Source: an uncultured Caulobacter sp.
Lineage (GTDB): Bacteria; Pseudomonadota; Alphaproteobacteria; Caulobacterales; Caulobacteraceae
Length of the DNA stretch: 12,459 bases
Assembly (NCBI RefSeq): GCF_937900395.1
Contig: NZ_CALCDX010000097.1
Span: forward strand, 1 to 12,459
Reading direction: 5' to 3'
A model generated the notes under the pieces. It searched no databases, was not told where the DNA came from, and worked only from the letters and a program-made list of their open reading frames with translations. Of the stretch, positions 6,535 to 12,459 are shown one piece after another (within the stretch, counting starts at the first letter, position 1; each line of letters begins with the position of its first letter). The position numbers and the translations under genes were made by a program.

Positions 6535-7089
6535 ATGTTTGGCACCAAGACCAAGACCATCACCCTGACCCTCGGCGCCGCCGCGGCGGCCCTGAGCATG
6601 AGCGTGGCCCCGCAAGCCAGCGCCGGCGTCGTCGGCTGCAAGGCCTCGGGCGGCAAGCAGGAGGTCGGCGCTCTGATCGGCGGCCTCGTCGGCGGCCTGG
6701 CCGGCAATCAGATCGCCGGCAAGGGCGATCGCGGGACCGGCACGGCCATCGGCGCCCTGGTCGGCGCGGGCGCCGGCTCGGCGGTCGGCTGCAACATGCA
6801 GAAGACCCGCGCGGAACAGGCGGTCGGCGGCGTCTACAAGTCGGGCGGCTATCGCTACGCCCAGAACGTCGAGGCCGAGCCGCTGGTCAAGATGGGCCAC
6901 AAGTACGTCGCCCGTTCGACCCTGAACCTGCGCGCCGCCGCCACGACCCGCGCGCCCCGCCTCGGCGCGGTGAGCTCGGGCGAGACCTTCCAGGCCCTGG
7001 GTCGCACCGGCGACGGCAAGTGGATCCTGGTCGGCCAGGACGGCGTCGGCGTCGGCTACGTCTCCAGCGCCTACGTCTACCGCGCTTAA
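6535..7089 (+). CDS. Exported glycine-zipper (17-kDa antigen-like) protein with C-terminal bacterial SH3 domain
   Basis: A 184-residue protein. Residues 1-30 form a signal peptide ending APQASAG. Residues 43-82 are a glycine zipper, GALIGGLVGGLAGNQIAG then GTGTAIGALVGAGAGSAVG, as in the Rickettsia 17-kDa surface antigen/Gly-zipper 2TM family, which inserts in or lies against membranes. Residues from about 125 to 183 look like an SH3b domain (STLNLRAAATTRAP, GETFQALGRTGDGKW, VGYVSSAYVYRA), a fold that usually binds cell-wall peptide or acts as a protein-binding module. There is no lipobox cysteine at the expected site; C35 and C84 could form a disulfide. It is probably an envelope protein linking outer membrane and cell wall, by inference. 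AAGGAG sits 9 bases before ATG 6535. A strong terminator follows, so it is a single-gene unit. Confidence 0.88.
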   Translation: MFGTKTKTITLTLGAAAAALSMSVAPQASAGVVGCKASGGKQEVGALIGGLVGGLAGNQIAGKGDRGTGTAIGALVGAGAGSAVGCNMQKTRAEQAVGGVYKSGGYRYAQNVEAEPLVKMGHKYVARSTLNLRAAATTRAPRLGAVSSGETFQALGRTGDGKWILVGQDGVGVGYVSSAYVYRA

Positions 7090-7150
7090 TCGAGGTTGGT
7101 TTTCGGGGCGCGACCGAACCCGTCCCTCAAGGCGCGTTCCGAGGAGAGAG

Positions 7151-7182
7151 CCCGCCCGGCCCCCATGCCGGGCGGGTTTTTT
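7151..7182 (+). terminator. Rho-independent terminator of the SH3 gene
   Basis: A perfect 10-bp stem, CCCGCCCGGC (7151-7160) with GCCGGGCGGG (7167-7176), a 6-base loop and six T residues (7177-7182), 61 bases after the stop codon. Confidence 0.93.
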
Positions 7183-7201
7183 CGCGTATAACCGCCGACT
7201 T

Positions 7202-7303
7202 CCCCGGCGAATGCCGGGGCCCAGATCGAACCCCGATGGCTGTCCGGCCTTTGGCGAAATCACCCCAGACCCAGGCTGAATCTGGGTCCCGGCATTCGCC
7301 GGG
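7202..7303. repeat. Inverted-repeat element family A, copy 1
   Basis: The left arm CCCCGGCGAATGCCGGGG then CCCAGATCGAACCC (7202-7233) is mirrored by the right arm at 7280-7303 (ATCTGGGTCCCGGCATTCGC then CGGG). Each arm also folds on itself (CCCCGGCgaatGCCGGGG). A second copy lies at 12239-12353 in the same orientation. The arms are nearly identical between copies while the centres are unrelated. This copy lies between the tail-to-tail SH3 and Rieske genes. Confidence 0.88.
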
Positions 7304-7324
7304 AAGGTCGGATGATTTTGATCC

Positions 7325-8434
7325 TCACGTCCGCCAGCGCAGCGTCTGTTCCTTCACCGGGTTGCGGAACGGCCGGCCTTCGAGCCGGCTGCCGGCCCAT
7401 TCGCGCTTGCACTGGTGGTACCAGCGGGCCTGGGCGTCGGCGTCGCCGACCCACATCAGCGGCGGATTGTGCTTCAAGCCCGGCGTCTGGCAGTCGACGA
7501 TCTTGCCGTCCTGGCGCAGGAAGGCGCGGGCGGCGAGGCGGATGATCGGAGAAAGCGCCACGAAGGCCCAGTGATCGGACCAGATGATCTGGTTCATGCG
7601 GGTCTTGCCGGCGTTGATCGGCGTCATGGCCGACAGGGCCAGCACCTGGCGCTTGCCCACCGTCACATGCTCCCAGCGCAGGGCCGGCAGGCGGAAGGTG
7701 ATCTCGGTCAGCGGCTCGCCGCCCAGGAGGGCGTAGGCCTTGGAGTTCTTGGACGGCTCGTGCCGCACCATGGTGAAGCCGGCTTCGGACGGGCGGAAGG
7801 TCTTCCTCTTCTCGTGCTGGCTGGCCTTGGTGCGCCACCACCACTGCTGGTGGACGTAGGGCCCGTGGGCCGGGTCGATCAGGCCGAGCACCGCGTGGTC
7901 GACATGGACGTCGTAGTCCAGGCGGTCGACCAGCTTGGGCCTGCCGCCGACGACGCCCGGGATGGTCGGGGGCGGCTCGGGCGGCGAGGTCGCGCGGCGC
8001 GGGTCCGAGGCCATCCAGATCCAGACCAGGCCTTGGCTCTCGACCACCGGATAGCGCGGCACCCGCACCTTGGAGATGTCGAACTCGCTGTCGGCCGTCA
8101 GGGACGGGATCGCCTTGCAGGCGCCGTCGGCGCCGAAGCGCCAGCCGTGATAGGGGCACTCGATGCTGTCGGTCCCGTCGGCCTCGCGATGCACGCGGCC
8201 GGCCGAGAGGGCGGCGGCGCGGTGCGGGCACAGGTCGCCGATCGCATAGGCCTCGCCCTTGCTGGTGCGGCCCATCAGGACGGGCTCGCCCAGAAATTCG
8301 TGCTTGGCGGTCTTGCCGGCTTTGAGGTCGGGCGACAGACAGGCCACGTACCAGGCGTCGCGCACGAAGCCCTCGCCGAACCGGTCGGGTAGCTTGGCCG
8401 TACGGGTCAGAATCTGGGCGTCGTCGGCGGGCAT
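7325..8434 (-). CDS. Rieske [2Fe-2S] aromatic-ring-hydroxylating-type oxygenase, alpha subunit family
   Basis: A 369-residue protein of the usual length for monomeric-subunit Rieske oxygenases such as O-demethylases. The Rieske cluster ligands are C69-P-H71 and C93-P-Y-H96 with GW following, inside a domain covering residues 25-135. The mononuclear iron site is visible as D187-P-A-H190-G-P-Y-V-H195, matching the D-x2-H-x4-H pattern. The third carboxylate ligand could not be placed with confidence. The C-terminus is a catalytic-domain tail ending KEQTLRWRT. The enzyme should use reductase-supplied electrons and O2 to hydroxylate or demethylate an organic substrate; no reductase or ferredoxin gene is adjacent, so a partner must be elsewhere. 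The start at 8434 has only a weak GGAA ribosome site but is supported by a promoter-like sequence just upstream. It lies 65 bases downstream of the M20 gene. Confidence 0.9.
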   Translation of the reverse strand: MPADDAQILTRTAKLPDRFGEGFVRDAWYVACLSPDLKAGKTAKHEFLGEPVLMGRTSKGEAYAIGDLCPHRAAALSAGRVHREADGTDSIECPYHGWRFGADGACKAIPSLTADSEFDISKVRVPRYPVVESQGLVWIWMASDPRRATSPPEPPPTIPGVVGGRPKLVDRLDYDVHVDHAVLGLIDPAHGPYVHQQWWWRTKASQHEKRKTFRPSEAGFTMVRHEPSKNSKAYALLGGEPLTEITFRLPALRWEHVTVGKRQVLALSAMTPINAGKTRMNQIIWSDHWAFVALSPIIRLAARAFLRQDGKIVDCQTPGLKHNPPLMWVGDADAQARWYHQCKREWAGSRLEGRPFRNPVKEQTLRWRT

Positions 8435-8455
8435 CGGCGGGTTCCAGAGAAAAAG

Positions 8456-8480
8456 GTCTTATCGCGGATCAATGCGACAA
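8456..8480 (-). promoter_or_regulatory. Candidate sigma-73 promoter of the Rieske gene
   Basis: On the minus strand TTGTCGC (8474-8480), a 10-base spacer, and GATAAGAC (8456-8463) fit the Caulobacter housekeeping pattern TTGaCgS-N10-14-GCtANAWC well. The leader before ATG 8434 would be about 15 bases. It implies the Rieske gene can be read independently of the M20 gene. Confidence 0.45.
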
Positions 8481-8499
8481 TCGTGCTGAAGCTTGCCGT

Positions 8500-9978
8500 T
8501 CAACGGGACGCGGCGGTCTCGACCAGACGCTGATAGAACCGGACCATCCGCTCGACATTGGCCAGCGTCAGGTGCTCGTTGGTGCCGTGGATGATCTTGG
8601 TCTCGTCGACCTTCAGCACCAGCGGCTGGAAGCGGTAGACGTCGCTGGCCACGCCGCCCATGTAGCGGCTGTCGGTGCCGGCGGTGACCAGGCCCGGCAC
8701 GACCGGCGCCTCGCTCTCGTCGCCGGCCAGGCCCGCCAGGACCTTCCAGGCGTCCGAGCTGGTCGAGGAGACGGCCGAGGGCTCGTCCGGGGTCTTGCTC
8801 CAGGAGAGCTCGACCGGCAGCTTGCCGACCGCGTCCTTGGCGCGGGCCATCACGGTGGCCGAGGTGTCGCCGGGGGCGATGCGGTAGTTGATCCAGGCTG
8901 TGGCGTCCTGCGGCAGGACGTTCTCCTTCGGCGAGCCCTTCAGCATGGTGGGGGCGATCGTGGTGTGCAGCATGGCCGCGCCGGCCGGGCTCTTGGCCGT
9001 CACCGAGACCAGCAGCGGCGAAAACAGCCAGGTGTTGGCCGCGAAGATCTTCACCACCGGCGAGGCGTGCGGCGAGATCGCCTTCAGCATGTCCGCGCCC
9101 GGCCCCTGGAACTTCATCGGGAAGCCGTTCTCGTGGATGGCCTCGACCGCGCGGGCCAGGGTCACGACGCCGCCGCCGTCCTTGGGCGGAGCCGACGAGT
9201 GGCCGCCGGCGGCGGGGGCCACGACCTTCATCGTCGCATAGCCCTTCTCGGCCGTGCCGATGATGGCCGCCGGCTTGCCGGTGACCGGGTGGTCGGCGAC
9301 CACGGCCATGCCCTCGTCCAGCACGAACTGAGCCTTGACGCCGCGCGACTTCAGCAGGGCCGCGGCGGCGCGAGCGCCGACGCCGCGCACCTCCTCGTCA
9401 TGGCCGCTGACCACGATGATCGTGCGCAGCGGCTTGAAGCCGCCGGCGGCCACCGTCTCCAGCGCCTCGAACAGGGTCACCAGCGAGCCCTTGTCGTCGA
9501 TCGAGCCTCGGCCCCAGACGGCGCCCTCGGCGATCACCCCGTCGAACGGCGCGTGCTTCCACTGACCCTCGCTGCCCGGCGTCACCGGCACCACGTCCTG
9601 GTGGGCCATCAGCACGATCGGCGGCAGGGCGGGGTTCGAGCCGGTCCAGGTGTAGACCAGGGTGTGGTCGGCGATGACCTCGCGGGTCATGACCTTGTGC
9701 GCTTGCGGATAGGTCGTCTGCAGCCAGGCGTGCAGCTTGTCCCACTCGGCGGGCTGGTCCTCGGCGCGGTCCTGGTGACTGACGGTCTGGAAGCGGACGG
9801 CCTGGGCCAGGTGATCGGCGGCCTTGGCGACGTCGACGGGCCGCGCGGCGGCCAGATGAACCGAGGCCGGATCGGCCTGGGCCGGCGCCTTGAACGTCGC
9901 GGTGCGGACGGCGACCACGGCCGCCACCCCCAGCACCAGGCCCACGGCCGTCAAAGCGACCTTACCACCCCAGCTCAT
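8500..9978 (-). CDS. M20-family zinc metallopeptidase (carboxypeptidase S-like)
   Basis: A 492-residue protein. A hydrophobic helix at residues 7-25 (VALTAVGLVLGVAAVVAV) suggests a membrane anchor or uncleaved signal, placing the enzyme on the periplasmic side. All M20 metal and catalytic residues are visible: H126-x-D128 in LMAHQDVVPV, bridging D161 in WGRGSIDDKG, catalytic E195 and zinc ligand E196 in SGHDEEVRG, D221 in VLDEG, and H464 in IIHGTNEH. The dimerisation-domain motif GGHSSAPPKDGGG is present. The HGTNEH ending and the length fit the carboxypeptidase S/aminoacylase-like branch, which releases C-terminal residues from small peptides or deacylates amino acids; the exact substrate is unknown. 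ATG 9978 is chosen for the GGGGGAGCG ribosome site and the hydrophobic start; the frame is open further upstream but that part lacks protein-like composition. Confidence 0.92.
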   Translation of the reverse strand: MSWGGKVALTAVGLVLGVAAVVAVRTATFKAPAQADPASVHLAAARPVDVAKAADHLAQAVRFQTVSHQDRAEDQPAEWDKLHAWLQTTYPQAHKVMTREVIADHTLVYTWTGSNPALPPIVLMAHQDVVPVTPGSEGQWKHAPFDGVIAEGAVWGRGSIDDKGSLVTLFEALETVAAGGFKPLRTIIVVSGHDEEVRGVGARAAAALLKSRGVKAQFVLDEGMAVVADHPVTGKPAAIIGTAEKGYATMKVVAPAAGGHSSAPPKDGGGVVTLARAVEAIHENGFPMKFQGPGADMLKAISPHASPVVKIFAANTWLFSPLLVSVTAKSPAGAAMLHTTIAPTMLKGSPKENVLPQDATAWINYRIAPGDTSATVMARAKDAVGKLPVELSWSKTPDEPSAVSSTSSDAWKVLAGLAGDESEAPVVPGLVTAGTDSRYMGGVASDVYRFQPLVLKVDETKIIHGTNEHLTLANVERMVRFYQRLVETAASR

Positions 9979-9992
9979 CGTTACGCTCCCCC

Positions 9993-10014
9993 GCGACCTT
10001 CCCCCGAAGGTCGC
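9993..10014 (-). promoter_or_regulatory. Leader hairpin abutting the M20 ribosome site
   Basis: GCGACCTTC (9993-10001) pairs perfectly with GAAGGTCGC (10006-10014) around a 4-base loop. On the minus strand it ends where the GGGGGAGCG ribosome site of the M20 gene begins. It may modulate translation or mRNA stability. No T-run follows on either strand, so it is not a terminator. Confidence 0.45.
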
Positions 10015-10079
10015 CCCCAAAGATTTCGGGCGACTGTGCGGTCGGACGCGACCTCTGGCAATTGGTCGAACGCGAAAAT

Positions 10080-10088
10080 TTATCCACA
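10080..10088 (+). promoter_or_regulatory. Perfect DnaA-box sequence
   Basis: TTATCCACA, identical to the strong E. coli DnaA-box consensus, preceded by GAAAATT. It lies in the 234-bp gap between the divergent M20 and 103-aa genes, 92-102 bases from both starts. Only one copy was seen, so this is not an origin. It could be a DnaA regulatory site or chance. The rest of the gap shows no gene. Confidence 0.4.
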
Positions 10089-10203
10089 GGCTGGCCGGCG
10101 GAGGGACCTCAACGCTCGTAGTTTTTTGAGAAAAAGCGTTCCTGTTCAGGCCCTTGATAGAAAACGCAGGTTTCTTACGCACGGGGGTCTGGAGCGGCCC
10201 CAA

Positions 10204-10223
10204 ACTCGGGTCATGACCCAAGT
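10204..10223. promoter_or_regulatory. Palindrome spanning the start codon of the 103-aa gene
   Basis: GGGTCATGACCC (10208-10219) is a perfect 12-bp palindrome centred on the start region. With ACT and AGT outside it, it extends to 20 bases with one mismatched pair. There is no ribosome site at normal spacing, so the palindrome could be an operator or an RNA hairpin that hides the ATG. Confidence 0.4.
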
Positions 10224-10524
10224 CCAAGCCCAAACCTGGTGCGACCGCCTGCAAGCCAAGCTGATGGCCGCCCTCGACGCCGCCTGGGAGACGATCGCGA
10301 ACAGCGACGATCCCGACCTGATCAAACGCGCCCGCGAGCGGGCCAAGGCCTGTGGCGAGTTCGCCGCCCACGCCCGCAAGATCGCCGCCATGAGCCCCGC
10401 GCCCAAGGCGGCGAGGTCCTTGTCGGCTATGCCGTCGCCCTTGCCGGCCGCCGAAAACGGGAGGGAGACGCCGCCGGCGCGGGCCATCCACCGCTTGAAG
10501 GGAGGCGGGCGAGGGCGACGATGA
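10213..10524 (+). CDS. Small conserved-looking protein of unknown function, 103 aa
   Basis: The product starts MTQVQAQTWCDRLQAKLMAA and continues with WETIANSDDPDLIKRARERA and KACGEFAAHARKIAAM. These residues (about 1-60) should form two or three amphipathic helices. The tail, from residue 61, is proline/alanine-rich and ends with the very basic HRLKGGGRGRR. Helical N-terminus plus basic tail suggests a nucleic-acid or protein-binding role, but this is inference and I do not recognise a named family. Amino-acid composition and codon bias look like real coding. The start at 10213 sits in a perfect palindrome and lacks a clear ribosome site; a leaderless or internally regulated start is possible. 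It is divergent from the M20 gene and convergent with the 72-aa gene. The longer frame open upstream of 10213 is antisense to the M20 gene and is not real. Confidence 0.68.
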   Translation: MTQVQAQTWCDRLQAKLMAALDAAWETIANSDDPDLIKRARERAKACGEFAAHARKIAAMSPAPKAARSLSAMPSPLPAAENGRETPPARAIHRLKGGGRGRR

Positions 10525-10630
10525 GGGGCAGTCCTCCGCGGCCCTCGGACGGCGCCGCCCCCCAGGCGGACATAGGACTGCGCTCAAAGCACGCGGTCGC
10601 GATCCTATGCCAGCCCGGCGGGCGTAGTTT

Positions 10631-10849
10631 CTAGAAGACGTATTGGACCACCCCTGGCGGAGCGGTCTGGGCCACGACGGGCAGCTGGCTCGTCGGCCAG
10701 GCGCAGGCGTTACGGATCCGCAGCACGGCGGTGGTGTCCATCCTGCCGATGAAGCTGATCAGCTGCTCCGGGGTGTAGACGAGTGCGTCGATCTCGAAGC
10801 CGCCGCCGGCGTCGACTATGGACTCCAGGGTCTCGATGGGTATCGGCAT
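10631..10849 (-). CDS. Small hypothetical protein, 72 aa
   Basis: The start is well supported: GGAGGAC lies 7-13 bases before ATG 10849. The product runs MPIPIETLESIVDAGGGFEI, then YTPEQLISFIGRMDTTAVLR, then IRNACAWPTSQLPVVA, ending GVVQYVF. The 'T-x2-QL...I...L-x-I-x-NA...L...VV' rhythm resembles a group of short beta-alpha repeat proteins in which a strand-helix-strand unit ends with a (V/Q)(V/Y)VF strand. I recall such small proteins being scattered in bacterial genomes without a known function. It is cytosolic by composition. It stands alone, 108 bases downstream of the DUF418 gene on the same strand, and could be co-transcribed with it. Confidence 0.68.
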   Translation of the reverse strand: MPIPIETLESIVDAGGGFEIDALVYTPEQLISFIGRMDTTAVLRIRNACAWPTSQLPVVAQTAPPGVVQYVF

Positions 10850-10957
10850 GGTTCAGTCCTCCGTCCCGCGGACCGGATGCGCCCCCTATGAGCCCCGGCG
10901 CGAGACGGCCCGACCATGCCAGCCGGAGTTGAGTATTTGGTAAAAGGCCCGTGGGGG

Positions 10958-12157
10958 TCAGGCTAGACCGCGCCGCAGTGGGGCAGGGCCGCGATAGGCC
11001 AATCGCCAGACCCACTCCAGCGGCCCCATGGAAAATCGCTTCAGCCACCAGCGCGAGGCCAGGATCTGGACGATCCAGGTCACGACGACGATGGCGGCCA
11101 AGGCCGGGCGGTCCAGCTTGCCGTAGAGCACGGGGCCTCGACCGCCGAAGGCCAGGGTGGTCATGACGACGGACTCGAAGATGTAGTTGGTGAAGGCCAT
11201 CTGGCCCACGGGCGCCAGTAGATCGGGGATGGCGCGCCAGACCTTGGCGTTCATCGCCAGGACCATCAGGCCCAGATAGCCCAGGCTGACGACGGGCGCG
11301 GTGACGCTCTGCATCCAGTAAGCCAGTCGTCCCAGGCCAGAAGGATGCGACGGGATCGCCAGGAACAGCGTGAACACCGCCGCCACCAGGACCAGCGTTC
11401 CCAAGCCCACCCCGACCAGCGCCTTGTGGGTGGTCGGCGACGCCTGGCCCTTCAGCAGTCCGGATTTGAAAAGGGCCATGCCCATCAGCAACAGGGCCAG
11501 CACCTTGAGAGGCCACACCGGAGCGCCTTGCCACGTGCTGCTGACGAATTCCCAATAGTTGTGGCTCGTCTGGGCCAGGGAAGCGGCGAAGTCACCCGTG
11601 AAGGCGGCTGTCTGGGCCGCCGCCTCCTTTGTGATCTGGGCGACCATCTGGGGCGGCGGCGGCGCGGCGAACTGGGCGGCGCGGCTGAGCTGGCGCCAGA
11701 ATATCCAGCCGTTCACGCCCAGGTGGACGATGATCCCCGCCGTCAGCAGGCGACGCGCGCTCCAGCCCCGGACCAGCAGCGCGACCAGGCCCACCGCGGC
11801 GTAGGTCCACAGCACATCGCCCTGCCAGATGACGAAGCCGTGGAACAGGCCGATGGCCAATAGGGCCAGCAGGCGCTTGATGATCATCACCGTGCGCGAG
11901 CGGTCGCCGCCTTCGCCGCCGACCAGCAGGATCGAGGCGCCGAACAGCAGGCCAAACAGCGTGTAGAACTTCTGCTGGAAGAAGACCTGGGTGGTCCACC
12001 ACACCGCCAGACTGGCCGGCGCTTGGCCGTGCGGCCAGAACGGAATGCTCTCGGCGACGATCTCGGGCGCGAAGACCAGCGGGATGTTGCAGAGGAAAAT
12101 GCCCAGGATCGCCAGACCCCGCAGCGCGTCCAACAGGACGATCCGATCCTTCGCCAT
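10958..12157 (-). CDS. DUF418/YeiB-family polytopic membrane protein
   Basis: A 399-residue protein starting MAKDRIVLLDALRGLAILGI, the standard opening of the YeiB/DUF418 family, followed by about ten hydrophobic segments. FFQQKFYTLFGLLFGAS is the conserved cytosolic/first-loop motif. The C-terminal DUF418 domain spans roughly residues 240-395, with LLAPVGQMAFTNYIFESVV and the family ending FSMGPLEWVWRLAYRGP. Family members are inner-membrane proteins proposed to be transport or acyltransferase-like; the function is not established. ATG 12157 is preferred because GGGGGAA lies just upstream and the family start is LDALRG. The longer frame would begin at a TTG at 12211 that is itself part of the promoter-like sequence. 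Confidence 0.9.
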   Translation of the reverse strand: MAKDRIVLLDALRGLAILGIFLCNIPLVFAPEIVAESIPFWPHGQAPASLAVWWTTQVFFQQKFYTLFGLLFGASILLVGGEGGDRSRTVMIIKRLLALLAIGLFHGFVIWQGDVLWTYAAVGLVALLVRGWSARRLLTAGIIVHLGVNGWIFWRQLSRAAQFAAPPPPQMVAQITKEAAAQTAAFTGDFAASLAQTSHNYWEFVSSTWQGAPVWPLKVLALLLMGMALFKSGLLKGQASPTTHKALVGVGLGTLVLVAAVFTLFLAIPSHPSGLGRLAYWMQSVTAPVVSLGYLGLMVLAMNAKVWRAIPDLLAPVGQMAFTNYIFESVVMTTLAFGGRGPVLYGKLDRPALAAIVVVTWIVQILASRWWLKRFSMGPLEWVWRLAYRGPAPLRRGLA

Positions 12158-12185
12158 CCATTCCCCCAGATGCCCTCGATGCGAG

Positions 12186-12211
12186 GTTGAGGGAGGTGGG
12201 GCAAGAGTCAA
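12186..12211 (-). promoter_or_regulatory. Candidate promoter of the DUF418 gene
   Basis: On the minus strand TTGACTC (12205-12211) is a good -35 element, 11 bases before the -10-like CCCTCAAC (12186-12193), about 29 bases from the ATG. An A/T-rich run (TTACAAATATAAA) directly upstream stands out from the GC-rich surroundings and resembles an UP element. The -10 match is only moderate. Confidence 0.4.
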
Positions 12212-12238
12212 TTTATATTTGTAAGTTCCCCCCGGTTT

Positions 12239-12353
12239 CCCCGGCGAATGCCGGGGCCCAGATCGAACCCGCTGGTTCTGGAGTCTATCGCCGTGCGATG
12301 GCGCGAAAACCCAAACGGTTCTGGATGAATCTGGGCCCCGGCATTCGCCGGGG
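12239..12353. repeat. Inverted-repeat element family A, copy 2
   Basis: The left arm at 12239-12270 is identical over its 32 bases to the left arm of copy 1 (7202-7233). The right arm at 12329-12353 is a perfect 25-base reverse complement of the left arm. The centre (12271-12328) is different from that of copy 1. It lies between the DUF418 promoter and the end of the next minus-strand gene. Confidence 0.9.
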
Positions 12354-12385
12354 AGATTGGATGTCTAAATCGAAATCCGCCCGGC

Positions 12386-12459
12386 CTATCGCGCGTCGCT
12401 GAGTTCCTGCACTTCCTCGACGGTGCGCAGGCCGGGGCGCTGGGCGCAGACCAGGACGG
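12386..12459 (-). CDS. 3' end of an unidentified gene, partial
   Basis: A reading frame enters from the window edge and ends at a TAG (12386-12388). The 23 visible residues are VLVCAQRPGLRTVEEVQELS then DAR. The acidic amphipathic tail and G/C-ending codons look like real coding sequence, and the stop lies just before the repeat copy 2, as expected for a gene end. It is too short to name. It runs in the same direction as the DUF418 gene. Confidence 0.5.
   Translation of the reverse strand, partial: VLVCAQRPGLRTVEEVQELSDAR

Noticed and set aside
10080..10088. Replication origin
   Set aside because: A single DnaA box with no cluster of further boxes, no long A/T-rich unwinding region and no origin-associated genes.
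8572..10212. Long upstream extension of the 103-aa gene on the plus strand
   Set aside because: It is antisense to the M20 peptidase; only the part after ATG 10213 has protein-like composition.
9979..10587. N-terminal extension of the M20 peptidase to 10587
   Set aside because: It overlaps the small plus-strand gene antisense and skips the clear ribosome site and hydrophobic start at 9978.
10525..10630. Terminator between the two small convergent genes
   Set aside because: Only a very short GCCC/GGGC stem is present near 10613-10623 and only three T residues follow, too weak to call.
7202..12353. CRISPR array or composite transposon bounded by the two repeat copies
   Set aside because: Only two copies 5 kb apart, no regular spacers, no transposase, and ordinary genes between them in the same orientation of repeat.

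Overview
The window looks like ordinary chromosome from a high-GC alphaproteobacterium, most likely Caulobacter or a close relative. The evidence is the strong third-position G/C bias in every gene, promoter-like sites resembling the Caulobacter housekeeping (sigma-73) pattern, GC-rich inverted-repeat elements filling the gaps, and gene types common in that group (HTTM protein, long acyl-CoA dehydrogenase, GST, Rieske oxygenase, M20 peptidase, DUF418 protein). No tRNA, rRNA, CRISPR array, transposase, phage gene or recognisable defence system was found.

Layout: (1) 1-304, a plus-strand HTTM membrane-protein gene and a minus-strand gene start run into each other and both appear to lose their 3' ends near 245-252. 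(2) 301-2004, an exported beta-lactamase-fold serine hydrolase (minus), preceded by a palindromic repeat. (3) 2191-3885, a long acyl-CoA dehydrogenase, best read as methylsuccinyl-CoA dehydrogenase (minus). It is divergent from a glutathione S-transferase at 4010-4636 (plus), and the gap between them carries two tandem palindromes that look like an operator. (4) 4879-6285, a membrane-anchored single-heme c-type cytochrome-like protein (minus), separated from the GST by an inverted-repeat element. (5) 6535-7089, a small exported glycine-zipper plus SH3 protein with its own rho-independent terminator, followed by copy 1 of a second inverted-repeat family. (6) 7325-8434 Rieske oxygenase and 8500-9978 M20 metallopeptidase, both minus. 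(7) 10213-10524 (plus) and 10631-10849 (minus), two small convergent genes of unknown function. (8) 10958-12157, a DUF418 membrane protein (minus), then copy 2 of the repeat and the last 23 codons of another minus-strand gene at the window end.

The genes do not form one pathway. Most appear to be single transcription units with their own ribosome sites, and four have candidate promoters. The clearest functional link is the divergent acyl-CoA dehydrogenase/GST pair around the tandem operator. The clearest structural oddity is the double truncation at the left edge. I did not find a convincing new multi-gene system. The items most worth following are the truncation junction, the tandem operator, the cytochrome-like protein, the palindrome over the start codon of the 103-aa gene, the isolated DnaA box and the repeat families.
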